A stretch of DNA of 64,000 bases from Bacilli bacterium (GTDB lineage Bacteria; Bacillota_I; Bacilli_A; RF39; UBA660). A program made the translations under genes and the position numbers. The stretch is taken from assembly GCA_022009835.1 (NCBI GenBank), contig CP091726.1, positions 806,001 to 870,000 of the forward strand. Direction: 5' to 3'. Position 1 is the first letter of the stretch; every line of letters begins with the position of its first letter. The notes below the pieces were generated by a model. That model saw nothing but the letters and a program-made list of their open reading frames with translations, searched no databases and was not told where the DNA came from. Shown piece after piece: positions 21,483 through 32,411 of the stretch.

Positions 21483-21580
21483 ATGCTTATATATAATAGA
21501 TATAGCTGATATATTAACTAAAGACTTAATATAAGGCTTTAGTTAACACTAATAAGACTTACATGGTAAGGCTTATAGTG
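21483..21580 (+). repeat. Two-hairpin intergenic element E2
   Basis: Leader GCTTATATATAATAGATAT plus RGCTGATATAT (shared with E3 and E5, contains a TATAAT), then TTAACTAAAG-ACTTAATATAAGG-CTTTAGTTAA. Next is CACTAATAAG-ACTTACATGGTAAGG-CTTATAGTG. Both loops open with AC and close with GG and contain a small inner stem (TTA/TAA). Lies just after the gene ending at 21452. Confidence 0.7.
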
Positions 21581-21659
21581 CATATAATAAATGTAAAATT
21601 AATGTCATTAAGTTTACTAAATAAGTAATAAATGCTATAATTTATATGGAGTAGGTAAT

Positions 21660-22591
21660 ATGATAAAGATAGATAGTTTAAATATAAGTAAAAATAAAGA
21701 AATATTAAATGAATATAGAATAGAATTAACCGCTATTAAACTAAAAAAAGTAGATACAACAGTAGAATCTTATATTGAAGATATTTATAAATATTTAGAA
21801 TATCTAGAAACAAAAAAACATATAAATAATGCTCTAAATATAAAAAGAAAATAATATAATAGATTATTTAAGTTATCTAGATAAAAAAATAATTATGAAA
21901 AAAATCTAGTATAATAAGAAAGATAGTATCTATAAAAACTGTTTCATAAATATTTAAGTGAGAAGATATCATATTGAAGATGTAAGTATTAAGATAGATA
22001 AGCCTAGATTAAGAAGAAAATTACCTAATACTCTAACAATAGAGGAAGTAGATAAATTGCTAGATATACCACTTAATACAGCTTTTGATTATCGAAATAA
22101 AGCAATGTTAGAACTTATGTATTCTTCAGGACTTAGAGTAAGTGAATTAGTTGATTTTAAAATTAAAAGATATTGATTTAGATAATGGTTATGTTAAATG
22201 TTTTTGGTAAAGGTAGTAAAGAAAGAATTGTCCCAGTAGGAGAGTTCGCTATAGATTATTTAAAAAAATATATTTATGAATATCGTGATAGTATGAAAAA
22301 ATGTTATTATACTGAAAATATCTTTCTAAATAATCATGGTAAAAAAATAACTAGACAAGGTTTCTTTCTTATTATAAAAAATATAGCTGAACTAAAAGGT
22401 ATCAATAAAAATATTACTCCACATACATTGAGACATTCATTTGCTACACATCTATTAAATAATGGAGCAGATCTTCGTACAATTCAAGAAATGCTTGGTC
22501 ATTCTAGTATTACTACTACTCAAATATATACCAATGTAAGTACTGATATATTAAAAAGAAAATTATGAATTATATAAAAAGGAGAGATTAA
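21660..22591 (+). CDS. xerD: Tyrosine recombinase of the XerC/XerD type
   Basis: About 305 residues. The N-terminal SAM-like domain (TTVESYIEDIYKYLEYLE) is followed by catalytic motifs: SSGLRVSELV (Arg), GKGSKERIVPVG (Lys), HTLRHSFATHLL (His-x-x-Arg), LGHSS (His) and TTQIYTNVS (Tyr nucleophile). All six catalytic positions are present, so it should be active. Probable role: chromosome dimer resolution at dif. Which of XerC or XerD it is cannot be settled from one gene. The end is uncertain: as read it stops at 22568; correcting the A-run gives a tail NYELYKRRD to 22591. Breaks at 21850-21960 and 22165. Confidence 0.85.
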
Positions 22592-22592
22592 T

Positions 22593-23965
22593 ATGCAATT
22601 AAATAAACAAATGTTTAGAGAATATGATATAAGAGGAATATGGAATGAAGATATAACAGAAGAAATATCATACCATATTGGAAGAGCTATTGCTACTAAG
22701 GTAACTGAGCTCGGTAAAGATAAAATGCTTGTAGGTTATGATAATAGACTATCTAGTCCTATTATTGAAAATAACTTAATCAAAGGCTTAACTGAAGGTG
22801 GTATTAATGTAATTAGATTAGGACTTGTTACTACACCAATGTATTATTATGCATGGGATAGACTAAATATACATGCCGGAGTTATGATAACAGCTTCCCA
22901 TAATCCTAAAGAATACAATGGCTTTTAAAATTAGTTATAACGGTATTCATAATATTTTTTTGGTAAAGAAGTAAGTTCTTTATACGATGTCATCATAAGT
23001 GGCACTTATAGTAGTGGAAATGGCTTTGTAGAAACTGCTGATATCAAAGAAGATTATATAAAAATGATACATAATCATATTGATATGGGAAATAATAAAC
23101 TAAGAGTTATATATGACTGTGGTAATGGAACCACTAGTATCGTAGCATCAGATATTTTTAAAAGTACTGCTAACATTGAATATATCCCACTATTTGCAGA
23201 ATCTGATGGAACATTTCCTAATCATCATCCTGATCCTGCTGTCGAAGAAAATCTTACCATTCTAAAAGAAAAGGTATTAGAACTTAAAGCAGACTGTGGT
23301 ATTGCTTTTGATGGTGATGGTGATAGAGTAGGAATAGTAGATAATAAAGGAAAATTTGTTCCTATTGACAAATATATGATTTTGATATGGCGCGATATTT
23401 ATAATAAAGTTGAAAAAGAAGGTTTTTTTCGATGTCAAGTGTTCTAATGCTGTAAAAGATGAACTAAATAGATTAGGTATAAAACCAGTAGAAACTAGAA
23501 CAGGAAACTCTTATACTAAAAAAATATCTGTAGAAAATAATTATCCTTTTTGGTGGTGAAATGTCAGGACATTTATATTTTTAGAGATAAATTTATTGGT
23601 AATGATGATGGTATATATGCTGGATTAAGATTAGTAGAAATACTATCAAAAACAAATAAAACAGTAGAAGAACTACTACTTAATATACCAATATATTATT
23701 CTACAGATGAAAATAAAATACCAGTAGAAGATAGTAAAAAAGATATAATAGTAAGTAGAGTAGAGGAGTACTGTAAAAACAAAGGTTATAAGTATATTAC
23801 TATAGATGGTGTTAAAGTATTATATGATGATGGTTTTGCCTTTAGTTAGAAAAATCTAATACAACTCCTAATATAACTACTAGATATGAAGCCAAAACTA
23901 AAGAAAGATTAGAAGAAATAACTAAAGAGTATACTTCCCTATTAAATAAATTAAAAGAAGAGTAG
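22593..23965 (+). CDS. manB: Phosphomannomutase/phosphoglucomutase
   Basis: About 457 residues, alpha-D-phosphohexomutase family. Start MQLNKQMFREYDIRG. Phosphoserine loop GVMITASHNPKEYNGFK, metal loop AFDGDGDRVGIV, sugar-specificity loop GGEMSGHLYF, and a C-terminal phosphate-binding region near GVKVLYDDGFALVRKS. It interconverts hexose-1- and hexose-6-phosphates for cell-wall or glycan precursors. RBS AAAAGGAGAG overlaps the end of the recombinase gene. Frame breaks near 22927, 22960, 23428, 23550 and 23845. Confidence 0.9.
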
Positions 23966-23992
23966 GTAAACCTATTCTCCTTTTTTTCTTCA
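23955..23992 (+). terminator. Terminator after the phosphohexomutase
   Basis: GAGTAGG-TAAA-CCTATTC stem then TCCTTTTTTTC; overlaps the stop codon. Confidence 0.75.
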
Positions 23993-24009
23993 AAGTTACT
24001 AGTATTATT

Positions 24010-24147
24010 TTTTTCTTAGTACAATGACAATTATCTTTATGACAATCACATGAAACTTCATTATTTAAATTAGTTTCATTACAATTACAATCAAAAATTA
24101 TTATTTTTTTGATTTAGACTTAAGATCTTTATTTTTTTCTTACTCAT
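24010..24147 (-). CDS. Small Cys/His-rich protein
   Basis: About 45 residues: a Lys-rich start (MSKK...KDLKSK) followed by a core reading DCNCNETNLNNEVSCDCHKD then NCHC and a KKK tail. Six Cys in C-x-C / C-D-C-H / C-H-C spacing plus two His suggest metal binding. RBS GGAGG lies at the proper distance. Two A/T-run errors are needed for the full reading; the stop assumes one A fewer near 24010. No family recognised. Confidence 0.5.
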
Positions 24148-24562
24148 TTTAATTACCTCCAATTATAGTATTTACTAAATAGAGAATAATATACTTAATC
24201 TTCTTACTATATCTTCTTCTTTTATAGAACTTAACATAATATTAATTATAGGAAGTAAGATATTTAATCAAAAAGTAGTATAGTTGTTAAGCTTAAATTA
24301 TAATATAAAATTAGTATTTATTATTATATTATTAAATTTTATTGATTATACTATAAATATATAATACTATATAATAAATTAATATATATTATAATTATAT
24401 TCATTTATATATTAAAAAAAATTAACTATATAATTATTAGTTATATAATCTAAATAGTTCAAAAATTAATTTAATATCATATCTGTTCACTTCCCTATTT
24501 TTCAAATAAAATTAAAGTAGGGGACATAAATTAAAATTTTTGAGCCATAATTTCTGCTATTT
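24148..24562. other. Extremely AT-rich intergenic region
   Basis: Apart from the RBS and presumed promoter of the Cys-rich gene, I see no gene or convincing hairpin. 24290-24480 is almost only A and T. A short non-AT patch (CAAATAAAATTAAAGTAGGG) near 24510 is not coding as read. Confidence 0.4.
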
Positions 24563-25332
24563 TTATCTAAAAACTTCACTAGCATTACTTTTTATCTATT
24601 TCATCATATCCCAAGTTCTCTTAAAGCTCTTATTTTAGCAGTATTTAATTCCTGAGTTCTAGTAAGTTTTTCTTCTTTTTTTGATTCTAACATTGCTTCC
24701 CATCTTTTATGAGATTCTGCTAATCTTGTACGAGATGCTCCCCCATTAGTATATAATGTAATAGCAGAGTACATAATACTTTCAAAAACAAATTGATTAT
24801 TTTCATCAAAAACATATTTATCAGGAGCAGTATATCCAAAGTTTTTTGAGAAAAATCCTAATAAATATTTTAATTCTTTAGTACTACTTAAATTTTCAAT
24901 AAAATGATGAACATATTCGACAGTAGCAAAAAGCTTCCCCTTCCCTACCCTTTTTCTTCCATAAGGATATTTTTTTAAGCATTTGACTAATTTCTGTAAT
25001 CATCTCTATTTCATTTTTTTCTTAAACCACCAAAAATCTATTAACTCTTCTTTTTTTAGAAGTGCTTTTTTCTTATTATCAAAAAAATCTTACTACCAAT
25101 TTTTTTGTAAATAATCATTAGTTATTTCAATATCTAATATTTCTTTTTTTCTGAAGATACATCAAGTAAATCAAATAATAATTGACATTTCTCATTAGGT
25201 AGTTTTGACAAATCTTTACTATCGAAATAGTTGTAAACCATTTGTCTTGATACTCCTAGATATTTTGATAGGTTTACTTTTGATATATTAGCTTTTTTTA
25301 ATATTAGATTGAATTTTTTCTATAACATTCAT
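24563..25332 (-). CDS. HTH transcriptional regulator, TetR/XRE-like N-terminus
   Basis: About 255 residues after six or so corrections. N-terminal DNA-binding motif SKVNLSKYLGVSRQMVYNYF (about residues 18-37). It is followed by a helical ligand or dimer domain: EMITEISQMLKKYPYG, YVHHFIENLSSTKELKYLLG, FVFESIMYSAITLYTNGG and RLAESHKRWEAMLESK. The tail is IRALRELGYDEID. Effector unknown. RBS GGAGGC. A 9-bp-arm palindrome overlaps its own promoter (25373-25406), which points to autoregulation. Confidence 0.65.
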
Positions 25333-25372
25333 TATTGTTAGCCTCCTATTAAGTTTTTATATAACTTTACAT

Positions 25373-25406
25373 TTACAATTATATCATACAAAATGTAAAA
25401 TTACTA
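25373..25406 (-). promoter_or_regulatory. Palindromic operator over the -10 box of the HTH gene
   Basis: TTTACATTT and AAATGTAAA arms separated by 16 bp; the minus-strand TATAAT -10 box lies between them. Geometry fits a dimeric repressor that blocks its own promoter (inference). Confidence 0.55.
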
Positions 25407-25432
25407 GTGCTTTTTTATTTTTTTCTTTAAGA

Positions 25433-25522
25433 ATGGCTTATATATAATAGATATGGTTGATATATTATTTTTTTAGACATTAGACTAAAAAAATAACACT
25501 GTAAGATTATAAGCTTACAGTG
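25433..25522 (+). repeat. Two-hairpin intergenic element E3
   Basis: Leader GGCTTATATATAATAGATAT then GGTTGATATAT, followed by TTATTTTTTTAG-ACATTAGA-CTAAAAAAATAA and CACTGTAAG-ATTATAAG-CTTACAGTG. Convergent with mnmA; the second hairpin may also serve as its terminator. Confidence 0.65.
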
Positions 25523-25529
25523 CCAAACA

Positions 25530-26613
25530 TTATTTAACCTCTTTAATTATTCCTCCACCAAGACAAATATCACCATCATACAAAACACAAAATTGTCCTG
25601 GTGTTACTGCTTTAGAACCATTATAACTTAATTTTTAATGTATTATTATCAAGATATTCAACTTCTATATCAATATCAGGTTGTCTATATCTAAACTTAC
25701 AAGTACATTTATTAACTCTTTTTATCTGTTAAAAAATTAAAGTCTTCAATAATAGCGGTACTAGAATATAAATATTTATTATCATCTCCAATAGCTACAT
25801 ATAAAATATTCTTATTTAAATCTTTTTTTAACTACAAAAGTACGATCCTTAGTACCTCCAATATTTAATCCTCTTCTTTGACCAATGGTATAATACATAA
25901 GACCAATATGTTTACCAAGTATTTCACCTGTATCAATATTAACAATATCTCCTGGTATATTAGGTAAATAGTTTTCTAAAAATTTAGTAAAATTTCTTTC
26001 TCCAATAAAACAAATACCAGTAGAATCCTTTTTATCAGCGGTCACTAAACCATATTCATTAGCAATTTCTCTTACCTTAGGTTTTTCTATTTCACCTAAA
26101 GGAAATAAAACATCTTTAAAAACATCTTTATTGACATAGGCAAGAAAATACGATTGATCCTTATTTTTGTCAATTGCTTTAGCAAGTTTACCATCAATTA
26201 ATCTAGCATAGTGTCCAGTTGCTATATAATCAGCACCTAGTTTTTTTAGCCTCTTTAACAAATAAATCAAACTTAATATATTTATTACACATAACATCAG
26301 GATTAGGAGTTCTTCCTTTTTCTAATTCATCTAAAAAGTACTTAAACACAAAATCCCAATATTCTTTAACAAAATCTACTCTATGTAGAGGAATATTTAT
26401 TTTTTTACATACTTCTAATGCATCATTATAGTCTTGTTCCTGAGGACAAATATTATTATTCAAATTAGGATTACCAAGATAATCATTATTAATAGTACTA
26501 TCCCAGTTTCTCATAAATAAGCCAATAACATTATAGCCAGCTTTTTTTTTCAGCATAATAGCGGCTACTGAGGAGTCTACACCTCCCGACATTCCAATTA
26601 CTACTGTTTTCAT
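25530..26613 (-). CDS. mnmA: tRNA-specific 2-thiouridylase
   Basis: About 361 residues. PP-loop GMSGGVDSSVAA at the N-terminus, GRTPNPDVMCNKYIKF with catalytic Cys, ATGHYAR, KDQSYFLAYV, then DSTGICFIGERNFTKFL with the second catalytic Cys. C-terminal beta domains carry YTIGQRRGLNIGG and PGQFCVLYDGDICLGGGII. It adds sulfur to U34 of tRNA Lys/Glu/Gln. Both active-site Cys are present. Frame breaks near 26250, 25828, 25726 and 25633. Confidence 0.95.
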
Positions 26614-26641
26614 ATAAGTAACACCTCACTAGGACATTATA

Positions 26642-27264
26642 TCACAATTTATTAATTAAATAAATAGTTTTATCACTAGTTTTTAATAGTGATGGTACTA
26701 AAAAGCCCTCAGTTAAAGAAGAAATAAGTATTAATACAAGACATATACCAAATACTAAAAAAATATTTTCTTAATAAATCTCTTCATATTTAATTCTCTA
26801 TCTTTAATAAAAAAATAATTTTTCCATAAATTAATCGTAAATATTATTGAATAAACTCCAAGTAAAAAGATATACTAATATATTTATAATACTAGTAGGA
26901 AATACATATATAAAAAGCTGCTAATAAACCTTTATACTTAAATGTTAAAAAAAGAAAGATGAAATAGAAAATCCTATCATAAAACTCTTTAAATATATTA
27001 AAAATATATTAATTACTATTCCAATAATAGACATACCTAGTACCCATATTAAAACTATAAAAATAAGATTTTCTATAAAAGCATCCGTAGCGGCTTTAGT
27101 ATTACTAATATTATTAGTATTAATACTATTAAAGAAAGTATTTATTTTTTTCGATTACTAAACTACGATCTACCTCTTTTAATACCACTAAAAAGATAGC
27201 TCCAGATATTATTCCCAATAAAATGATAAATAAAACAAAAGTATTTATTTTTCTTATCTGGCAT
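26642..27264 (-). CDS. spoIIM: Stage II sporulation protein M
   Basis: About 207 residues, integral membrane, four to five helices: LLFIILLGIISGAIFLVVLK, IENLIFIVLIWVLGMSIIGI, IYLKSFMIGFSISSFF, AAFIYVFPTSIINILVYLLL and ICLVLILISSLTEGFLVP. The W-V/I-LG-S-I-G and ...SLxEGFLxP motifs match SpoIIM, a subunit with SpoIID and SpoIIP of the peptidoglycan-remodelling complex driving engulfment. Ends with TGA, evidence for the standard code. Six homopolymer breaks. Confidence 0.8.
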
Positions 27265-27384
27265 AATTATAGCTAGTCCCCTATTTAATTTTCTTATTCA
27301 TATTTTATCACCAATAAATTATATTAAAATATATTGAAAAATATACCTAATATTTAGTATAATAGATTTAGAGGTGTATAAAAT

Positions 27385-27502
27385 ATGAGTAAAAAGAAAA
27401 AAAAAGCAAAAATCTTAGTAAAAAGAATATTTGCTTATATAATGCTTTTTTCTAGCAATAATGCTTTCAGTAACAGGCGTTTTATCAGTAGTACTTAGAT
27501 AA
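27385..27502 (+). CDS. Small DUF4044-like membrane protein
   Basis: 38 residues after one correction: MSKKKKKAKI, then a helix RIFAYIMLFLAIMLSVTGVL and tail VVLR. The Lys-rich start plus single helix matches short DUF4044-type peptides of Bacillota. Promoter TTGAAA-18 bp-TATAAT and RBS GAGGTG upstream. Role unknown. Confidence 0.6.
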
Positions 27503-27517
27503 GTAAGTACTATTTTT

Positions 27518-28274
27518 TTATTTAATAAATAAATATAATAACACTATTGAAACAACAAAAGTAATAACTCCAAGTAATATGTAAGAGACAAAACCACTTG
27601 AGGTATCTTTTCTATTCTTAACCGCTTTTTTACCACTATCAGCAGGTATAACATCTCTAGCGAAACTATCAAATGTCTCTAATTCCATCTCAACCGTTTT
27701 ATCAATTGTCGGCTCTTCATCCTTACCAACAACAAAATTTATATTAGGAGTCTCAATAACATTGTAATTACTATAAGTACCATTTTCTTTAACTAAATCA
27801 AGTATTGTTTTATATTCGATTCTATTATTATATCTAGCCACAAACCAATTAGTAAACTTATTAAAAGAATCATTATTAATGACATAAATACTATTATTAA
27901 CCTTAATATTGTTCTTTGTTAAAAAAGCATAAGCAGTATTAAAAATATAACCTAAATACCTATCCAACTTCTGATATATTTCCATATCATCTACTACTCT
28001 TATTCTATTTAAAAACATCATCATAAAATACTGGTAAAATTAAAGTAATATTATAATTATCAAGATTTCTATAATAGTTAATTAATTCATTAGTAACTAC
28101 CTCTAAACTATTTTTAGTTAAATCATAAGTATCATAATTACTCTTAAGTCTAATACTAATATTTGTATCAGTATATTCTTTATATGGTGTAAGCATAAAG
28201 AAACTAACATTACTATCATTAAAAATAATATATATGATGTTTTTTTCTAAACTACAAATTAAAGTCTCTTTCAT
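27518..28274 (-). CDS. Hypothetical C-tail-anchored membrane protein
   Basis: About 250 residues, one frameshift near 28012. Soluble N-terminal part with alternating strands (IIYIIFNDSNVSFFML, ISIRLKSNYDTYDL), helices (DDMEIYQKLDRYLGYIFNTA), an acidic linker, then SGKKAVKNRK and one C-terminal helix (YILLGVITFVVSIVLLYLFI). The N-terminal domain would face the cytoplasm. Divergent from glyA. Family not recognised. Confidence 0.6.
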
Positions 28275-28397
28275 AAGAAGACCCTCCTCTACTATTATTA
28301 ATTATATCAAAAAGATAACTTGTCATTATCTTTTTTTAATATTTATTTACTTTAATTTATAAATAAGTTATAATATTAAAGAAAGAGAGTGATATAA

Positions 28398-29628
28398 ATG
28401 GATAAATTAATTAAAGATGCTTTATTAAAAAGAAATAGAAAGACAAAAATAATAATATTGAACTTATTGCTAGTGAAAACTATGTATCTAAAGATATCTT
28501 AGAACTTCAAGGTAGTGTTTTTACTAATAAATATGCCGAAGGATATCCTGGTAAGAGATATTATGGTGGCTGTGAAAATGTTGATATTGTAGAAAAATTA
28601 GCTATTGAATATGCTTGTAAACTATTTAATGCTAAATATGCAAATGTTCAACCTCATAGTGGAAGTTCTGCTAATATGGCCGTATATAGAGCCCTACTTA
28701 ATCATGGAGATACTGTTATGGGTATGAATCTATCTGATGGTGGACATTTAACTCATGGTCATCCCCTTAACTTTAGTGGTATCGATTATAGAATTGTTGA
28801 CTATAAAGTAAATCCTACTACTGGATATCTTGATTATGACAATATTAGAGAAATAGCTTTACAAGAAAAGCCTAAAATGATAATAGCAGGAGCAAGTGCT
28901 TATTCAAGAAAGATTGATTTTGATAAATTTAGAGAAATAGCAGATGAAGTTGGTGCTTACTTATTTGTCGATATGGCTCATATTGCTGGTTTAGTAGCAG
29001 CTCATCTTCATATGAATCCTGTTGATTATGCTGATGTTGTAACCTCTACCACTCATAAGACCTTAAGAGGACCAAGAGGTGGTATAATATTAACTAATAA
29101 TGAAGAAATAATTAAAAAGATTAATAAAACTATTTTCCCTGGTATTCAAGGTGGTCCACTTATGCATGTAGTAGCTGCTAAAGCTCAATGCTTTTATGAA
29201 GCACTTGACCCTTCTTTTATTACTTATCAAGAACAAGTGTTAAAGAATATAAAAGCATTATCTAATTATTTAATTAGTAAGGGTATGACTGTTGTATCAG
29301 GAGGTACTGATAATCATTTAATTCTTCTTGATGTATATAACTCACTTGGTATAACTGGTAAAGAAGCCGAAGAAATATTAGATTCTGTCAATATAACAGT
29401 AAATAAAAAAATACTATTCCTAATGAAACATTAAGTCCTATGAAAGCTAGTGGTATTCGTATAGGAAGTCCCGCTATGACAACTAGAGGATTAACTGAAG
29501 AAGATTTTTATCTTAATTGGAGATATCATTTATAATGTATTAAATAATTATACTGATGAGAAAGTGTTAAATAGAGAAAAAGGAAAAGAGTACTAAGCTT
29601 AACTAATAAATATAAAATGTATAATTAA
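28398..29628 (+). CDS. glyA: Serine hydroxymethyltransferase
   Basis: About 410 residues. IELIASENYVSKDIL, TNKYAEGYPGKRYYGGCE, QPHSGSSANMAVYRALL, GGHLTHGHPLNFSG, FVDMAHIAGLVA, TSTTHKTLRGPRGG with the PLP lysine, and SPMKASGIRIGSPAMTTRG. It converts serine and tetrahydrofolate to glycine and methylene-THF, feeding folD (59320). Frame breaks near 28430, 29410, 29508 and 29596; the end assumes the last correction (tail LTNKYKMYN). Confidence 0.95.
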
Positions 29629-29636
29629 TAATGAAG

Positions 29637-29668
29637 AATTAGAGTTTACTTTGACTCTAGTTTTTTTC
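29637..29668 (+). terminator. Terminator after glyA
   Basis: TTAGAGT...ACTCTAG stem then TTTTTTT. Confidence 0.75.
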
Positions 29669-29742
29669 TATCTTTATTTACATTAATTAAATTATAAGTT
29701 ATAATATATAAAGACAGAACTAAAAAGAAATGTGGTGATAAC

Positions 29743-30953
29743 ATGGAAGAATTATTATCAATAAAATTAAGACCAAAAAAACTATCAGATATTATTGGTC
29801 AAGAACATTTAGTAGGAGAAAATAAAGTAATATATAATTTAGTTAAGAATAAAAAGTTATTTTCTATGATATTATATGGTCATCCTGGTATTGGTAAAAC
29901 TAGTATAGCTATCGCTATTGCGGAAGAACTTGGTATGCGATACAGGACATTAAATGCCGTTGTAAATAACAAAAAAGATTTCGATATTGTTATCGAAGAA
30001 GCCAAACTATATAACGGCTTAATTGTAATAGTAGATGAAATACATAGATTAAATAAAGATAAGCAAGATATTCTTTTACCATATCTAGAGACAGGCATTA
30101 TCACATTAATTGGTATGACTACAGCTAATCCATATCATGCCATTAATCCAGCTATTCGAAGTCGTTGTCAGTTGTTTGAACTTAAAGATTTAACTAGTGA
30201 TGATATTAAAAAAGGTATTGATAAAGCTATAGAATCTAATTATCTAGAAGGTTTAACCATTACTGATGAAGCTAAAGAATATCTAGCTAATATATCTGGT
30301 ACTGATTTAAGATATGCTTATAATACTCTAGAGGTAGCCTATTATTCTGAAGAAGATAAAAAAATAACAATTGATACCTTGACTAAAATTAGTAATCGTA
30401 CTAATAGTCTCTTTGATAAAAATGCCGATGGATACTACAATGTCATATCAGCCTTTCAAAAATCTATTCGTGGTAGTGATGTTAATGCTGCTCTTCACTA
30501 TTTAGCTAGATTAATTGATGCTGAAGATTTAGATATTATTATAAGAAGGTTATCTGTTATCGTTTATGAAGATATCGGCCTTGCTAATCCAAGTATGGGG
30601 CCAAAAGTCGATGCTGCTATTAACGCTGCTTTAAGGTTAGGACTTCCAGAAGCTAGAATAGTTTTAGCAGAAATAGTAATTGAACTAGCATTATCTCCAA
30701 AAAGTAATAGTGCTAAAGTAGCCATTGATAAAGCTCTAGCAGATGTTCGTACCAAAAATATAGGAGATGTTCCTAATCATCTAAAAAATCCTTCAAATGA
30801 ATATAAATATCCACATAATTATAAAAAAATGATTATGTAAGACAACAATACTTACCTGATAATCTTCTTGGTAGTAGATATTATCTTCCTAAAGATAATA
30901 AAAAAATGAAAAAGATATATAAAGAAATAATAGATCGATTAGATACTATGTAA
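29743..30953 (+). CDS. rarA: Replication-associated recombination AAA ATPase
   Basis: About 403 residues. LRPKKLSDIIGQEHLVGENK start, Walker A GHPGIGKTSIA, Walker B LIVIVDEIHR, sensor 1 GMTTANPYHAINPAIRSRC, then AFQKSIRGSDVNAALHYLAR and a C-terminal tetramerisation domain ending YLPKDNKNEKKIYKEI. It acts at stalled forks and gaps. A single A-run error at 30825 hides the last 38 residues. rarA-tcdA-aspS neighbourhood as in Bacillus. Confidence 0.95.
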
Positions 30954-30986
30954 AAAGAGAACGACTTCCTAGTTATTCTCTTTTAT
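30950..30986. terminator. Bidirectional terminator between rarA and tcdA
   Basis: AAAAGAGAA...TTCTCTTTTA inverted repeat between two convergent genes. Confidence 0.75.
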
Positions 30987-31653
30987 AATATCATTTATTA
31001 TATAATATGCTGCATTAATACCTGCACTAGCGGGTACCATCATCATTGAAGAAACTAAATTCTTATCATTCTTTTTAGGCTCCTCACTAGAAAAAACTAC
31101 TGGTACTTTACCGCTAATCTTTTCATCCTTAACATATTTTCTAATACTTTTTGCTAAAGGATCATAAGAAGTATCTTTAATATCACATATTTTAACTAAA
31201 TTAGGATTTAATTTCTTACCCATACCACATACAGTAATCAATTTGATGTTTCTCTCATGACACATTTTTATAAGTAATTTCTTTACTATAACAGTATCAC
31301 AGGCATCAATTATATAGTCATAAGAGGTTTCAAATAATGTATCAATATTATTTTCATCTATCTTGATAGGTAAAGTTTTTAACTATAACCCCACTATTAA
31401 TTTCATTAATTCTCTCTTTCCAAGCATCTACTTTTAATTTACCTATATTACTTTCTTTAGCAATAATTTGTCTATTAATATTCGATATATCAATATTATC
31501 ATAATCTACTAAGGTAATATATTGAATACCACTTCTAATAAGAGCCTCTATCGCATATCCACCTACTCCACCTACTCCAATTATTAGAATATGCTTACTC
31601 TTTATTTTATTTAGATTATCTTCACCAATTAAGGCGATAGTTCGATCAAACAT
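30969..31653 (-). CDS. tcdA: tRNA threonylcarbamoyladenosine dehydratase
   Basis: About 228 residues, ThiF/E1 family. Nucleotide-binding LIIGVGGVGGYAIEALIRSG, VDYDNIDISNINRQI, KVDAWKERI, DYIIDACDT, then CGMGKKLNP...DTSYDPLAKSIRK, a TcdA/CsdL pattern, and P-VVFSSE. It cyclises t6A37 of ANN-decoding tRNAs. One frameshift near 31373. Confidence 0.9.
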
Positions 31654-32165
31654 TATTTAATGTATTTGTAGGTGGATACTTTATCTTTAAAGTTATTAGT
31701 AAGTATTTGGATATCTTTCTTACTAAAATCACTCTTATCAACAATAAAAGCCTTATATTTATTAATGTATAAGTAGTAGGAGTCATCTCTCTCTATTACT
31801 TTATATAAATCTTTATAATTAATAAATTCCTCTCTACCACTATTTAACATAAAATTATATTCCTTAAATAAATATTTAATCTTAGTATTTAAAAATACTA
31901 TCTTTTTTCTTTTCTAATCTTTTATAATTAGTATATGGTATCATATCTGTATTCAATTCTATTATTCCAAATAAACCAAAGATAAAAAGTAATTATATCT
32001 ATTGTTTTCAATATCCTTTCTGAATAAAGAATCTTACTATTAAAATTAAAATTAAAATATTCATAATTATTCTAATAACTCTTATCTTATCAAAAATAAT
32101 ATACTTTTTAAAAAAATCTTTTACTAAATCATTTGTATAAGTAGTATTATTTTTTTAATCTCCAT
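31653..32165 (-). CDS. YcxB-like membrane protein
   Basis: About 171 residues. Two hydrophobic helices near the N-terminus (IIMNILILILIVRF and DIITFIFGLFGIIEL) are followed by a cytoplasmic PH-like C-terminal part: SGREEFINYKDLYKVIERDD then YYLYINKYKAFIVDKSDF. This is the YcxB C-terminal signature (S-D-I-Y-K-V...YLYI...AFI-PKS). Head-to-tail with tcdA. Function unknown. Several frame breaks in the N-terminal half. Confidence 0.65.
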
Positions 32166-32204
32166 CTCACATCACCAAATATAGTATATCATAAAAATAT
32201 AATA

Positions 32205-32404
32205 AAAGAAAGTCTAGATGGACTAGTAATGTAAGATAAAAACCCACAGTGTACTTATAAGTCACAGGTGGGTTGTACATCTTACATTACCTCACGATAA
32301 TGTCTTTCTGTTTCGTAGAAGATTTTTCTTTGTCCACAGACATAAATTCCGATGGTAGCCACCGTACATAATTAAATTATAGCGGAGCCACCTGAAAAAG
32401 TCAA
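32205..32404 (-). ncRNA. 6S-like RNA 1 with promoter
   Basis: Excellent promoter on the minus strand: TTGACT (32399-32404), 17 bp, TATAAT (32376-32381), start about 32369. The transcript of about 165 nt folds into a rod: 5' GGTGGCTA pairs with 3' TAGTCCATC, and GTAATGTAAGAT pairs with ATCTTACATTAC around an ACCCACC...GGGT hairpin. It ends in a T-rich tract near 32205. It shares the ACCCACCTGTGACTTA hairpin and the TCCATCT 3' end with RNA 2. The position between aspS and tcdA is where B. subtilis 6S RNA lies. Assigned as 6S-like from synteny and shape only. Confidence 0.5.
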
Positions 32405-32411
32405 TAAGTAA

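Noticed and set aside
21660..22591. Tyrosine recombinase as an integrase of a mobile element
   Set aside because: Length and motifs fit housekeeping XerC/D, and no phage or plasmid genes or attachment repeats flank it.
24180..24480. Replication origin in the very AT-rich stretch
   Set aside because: No DnaA-box cluster and no dnaA/dnaN nearby.
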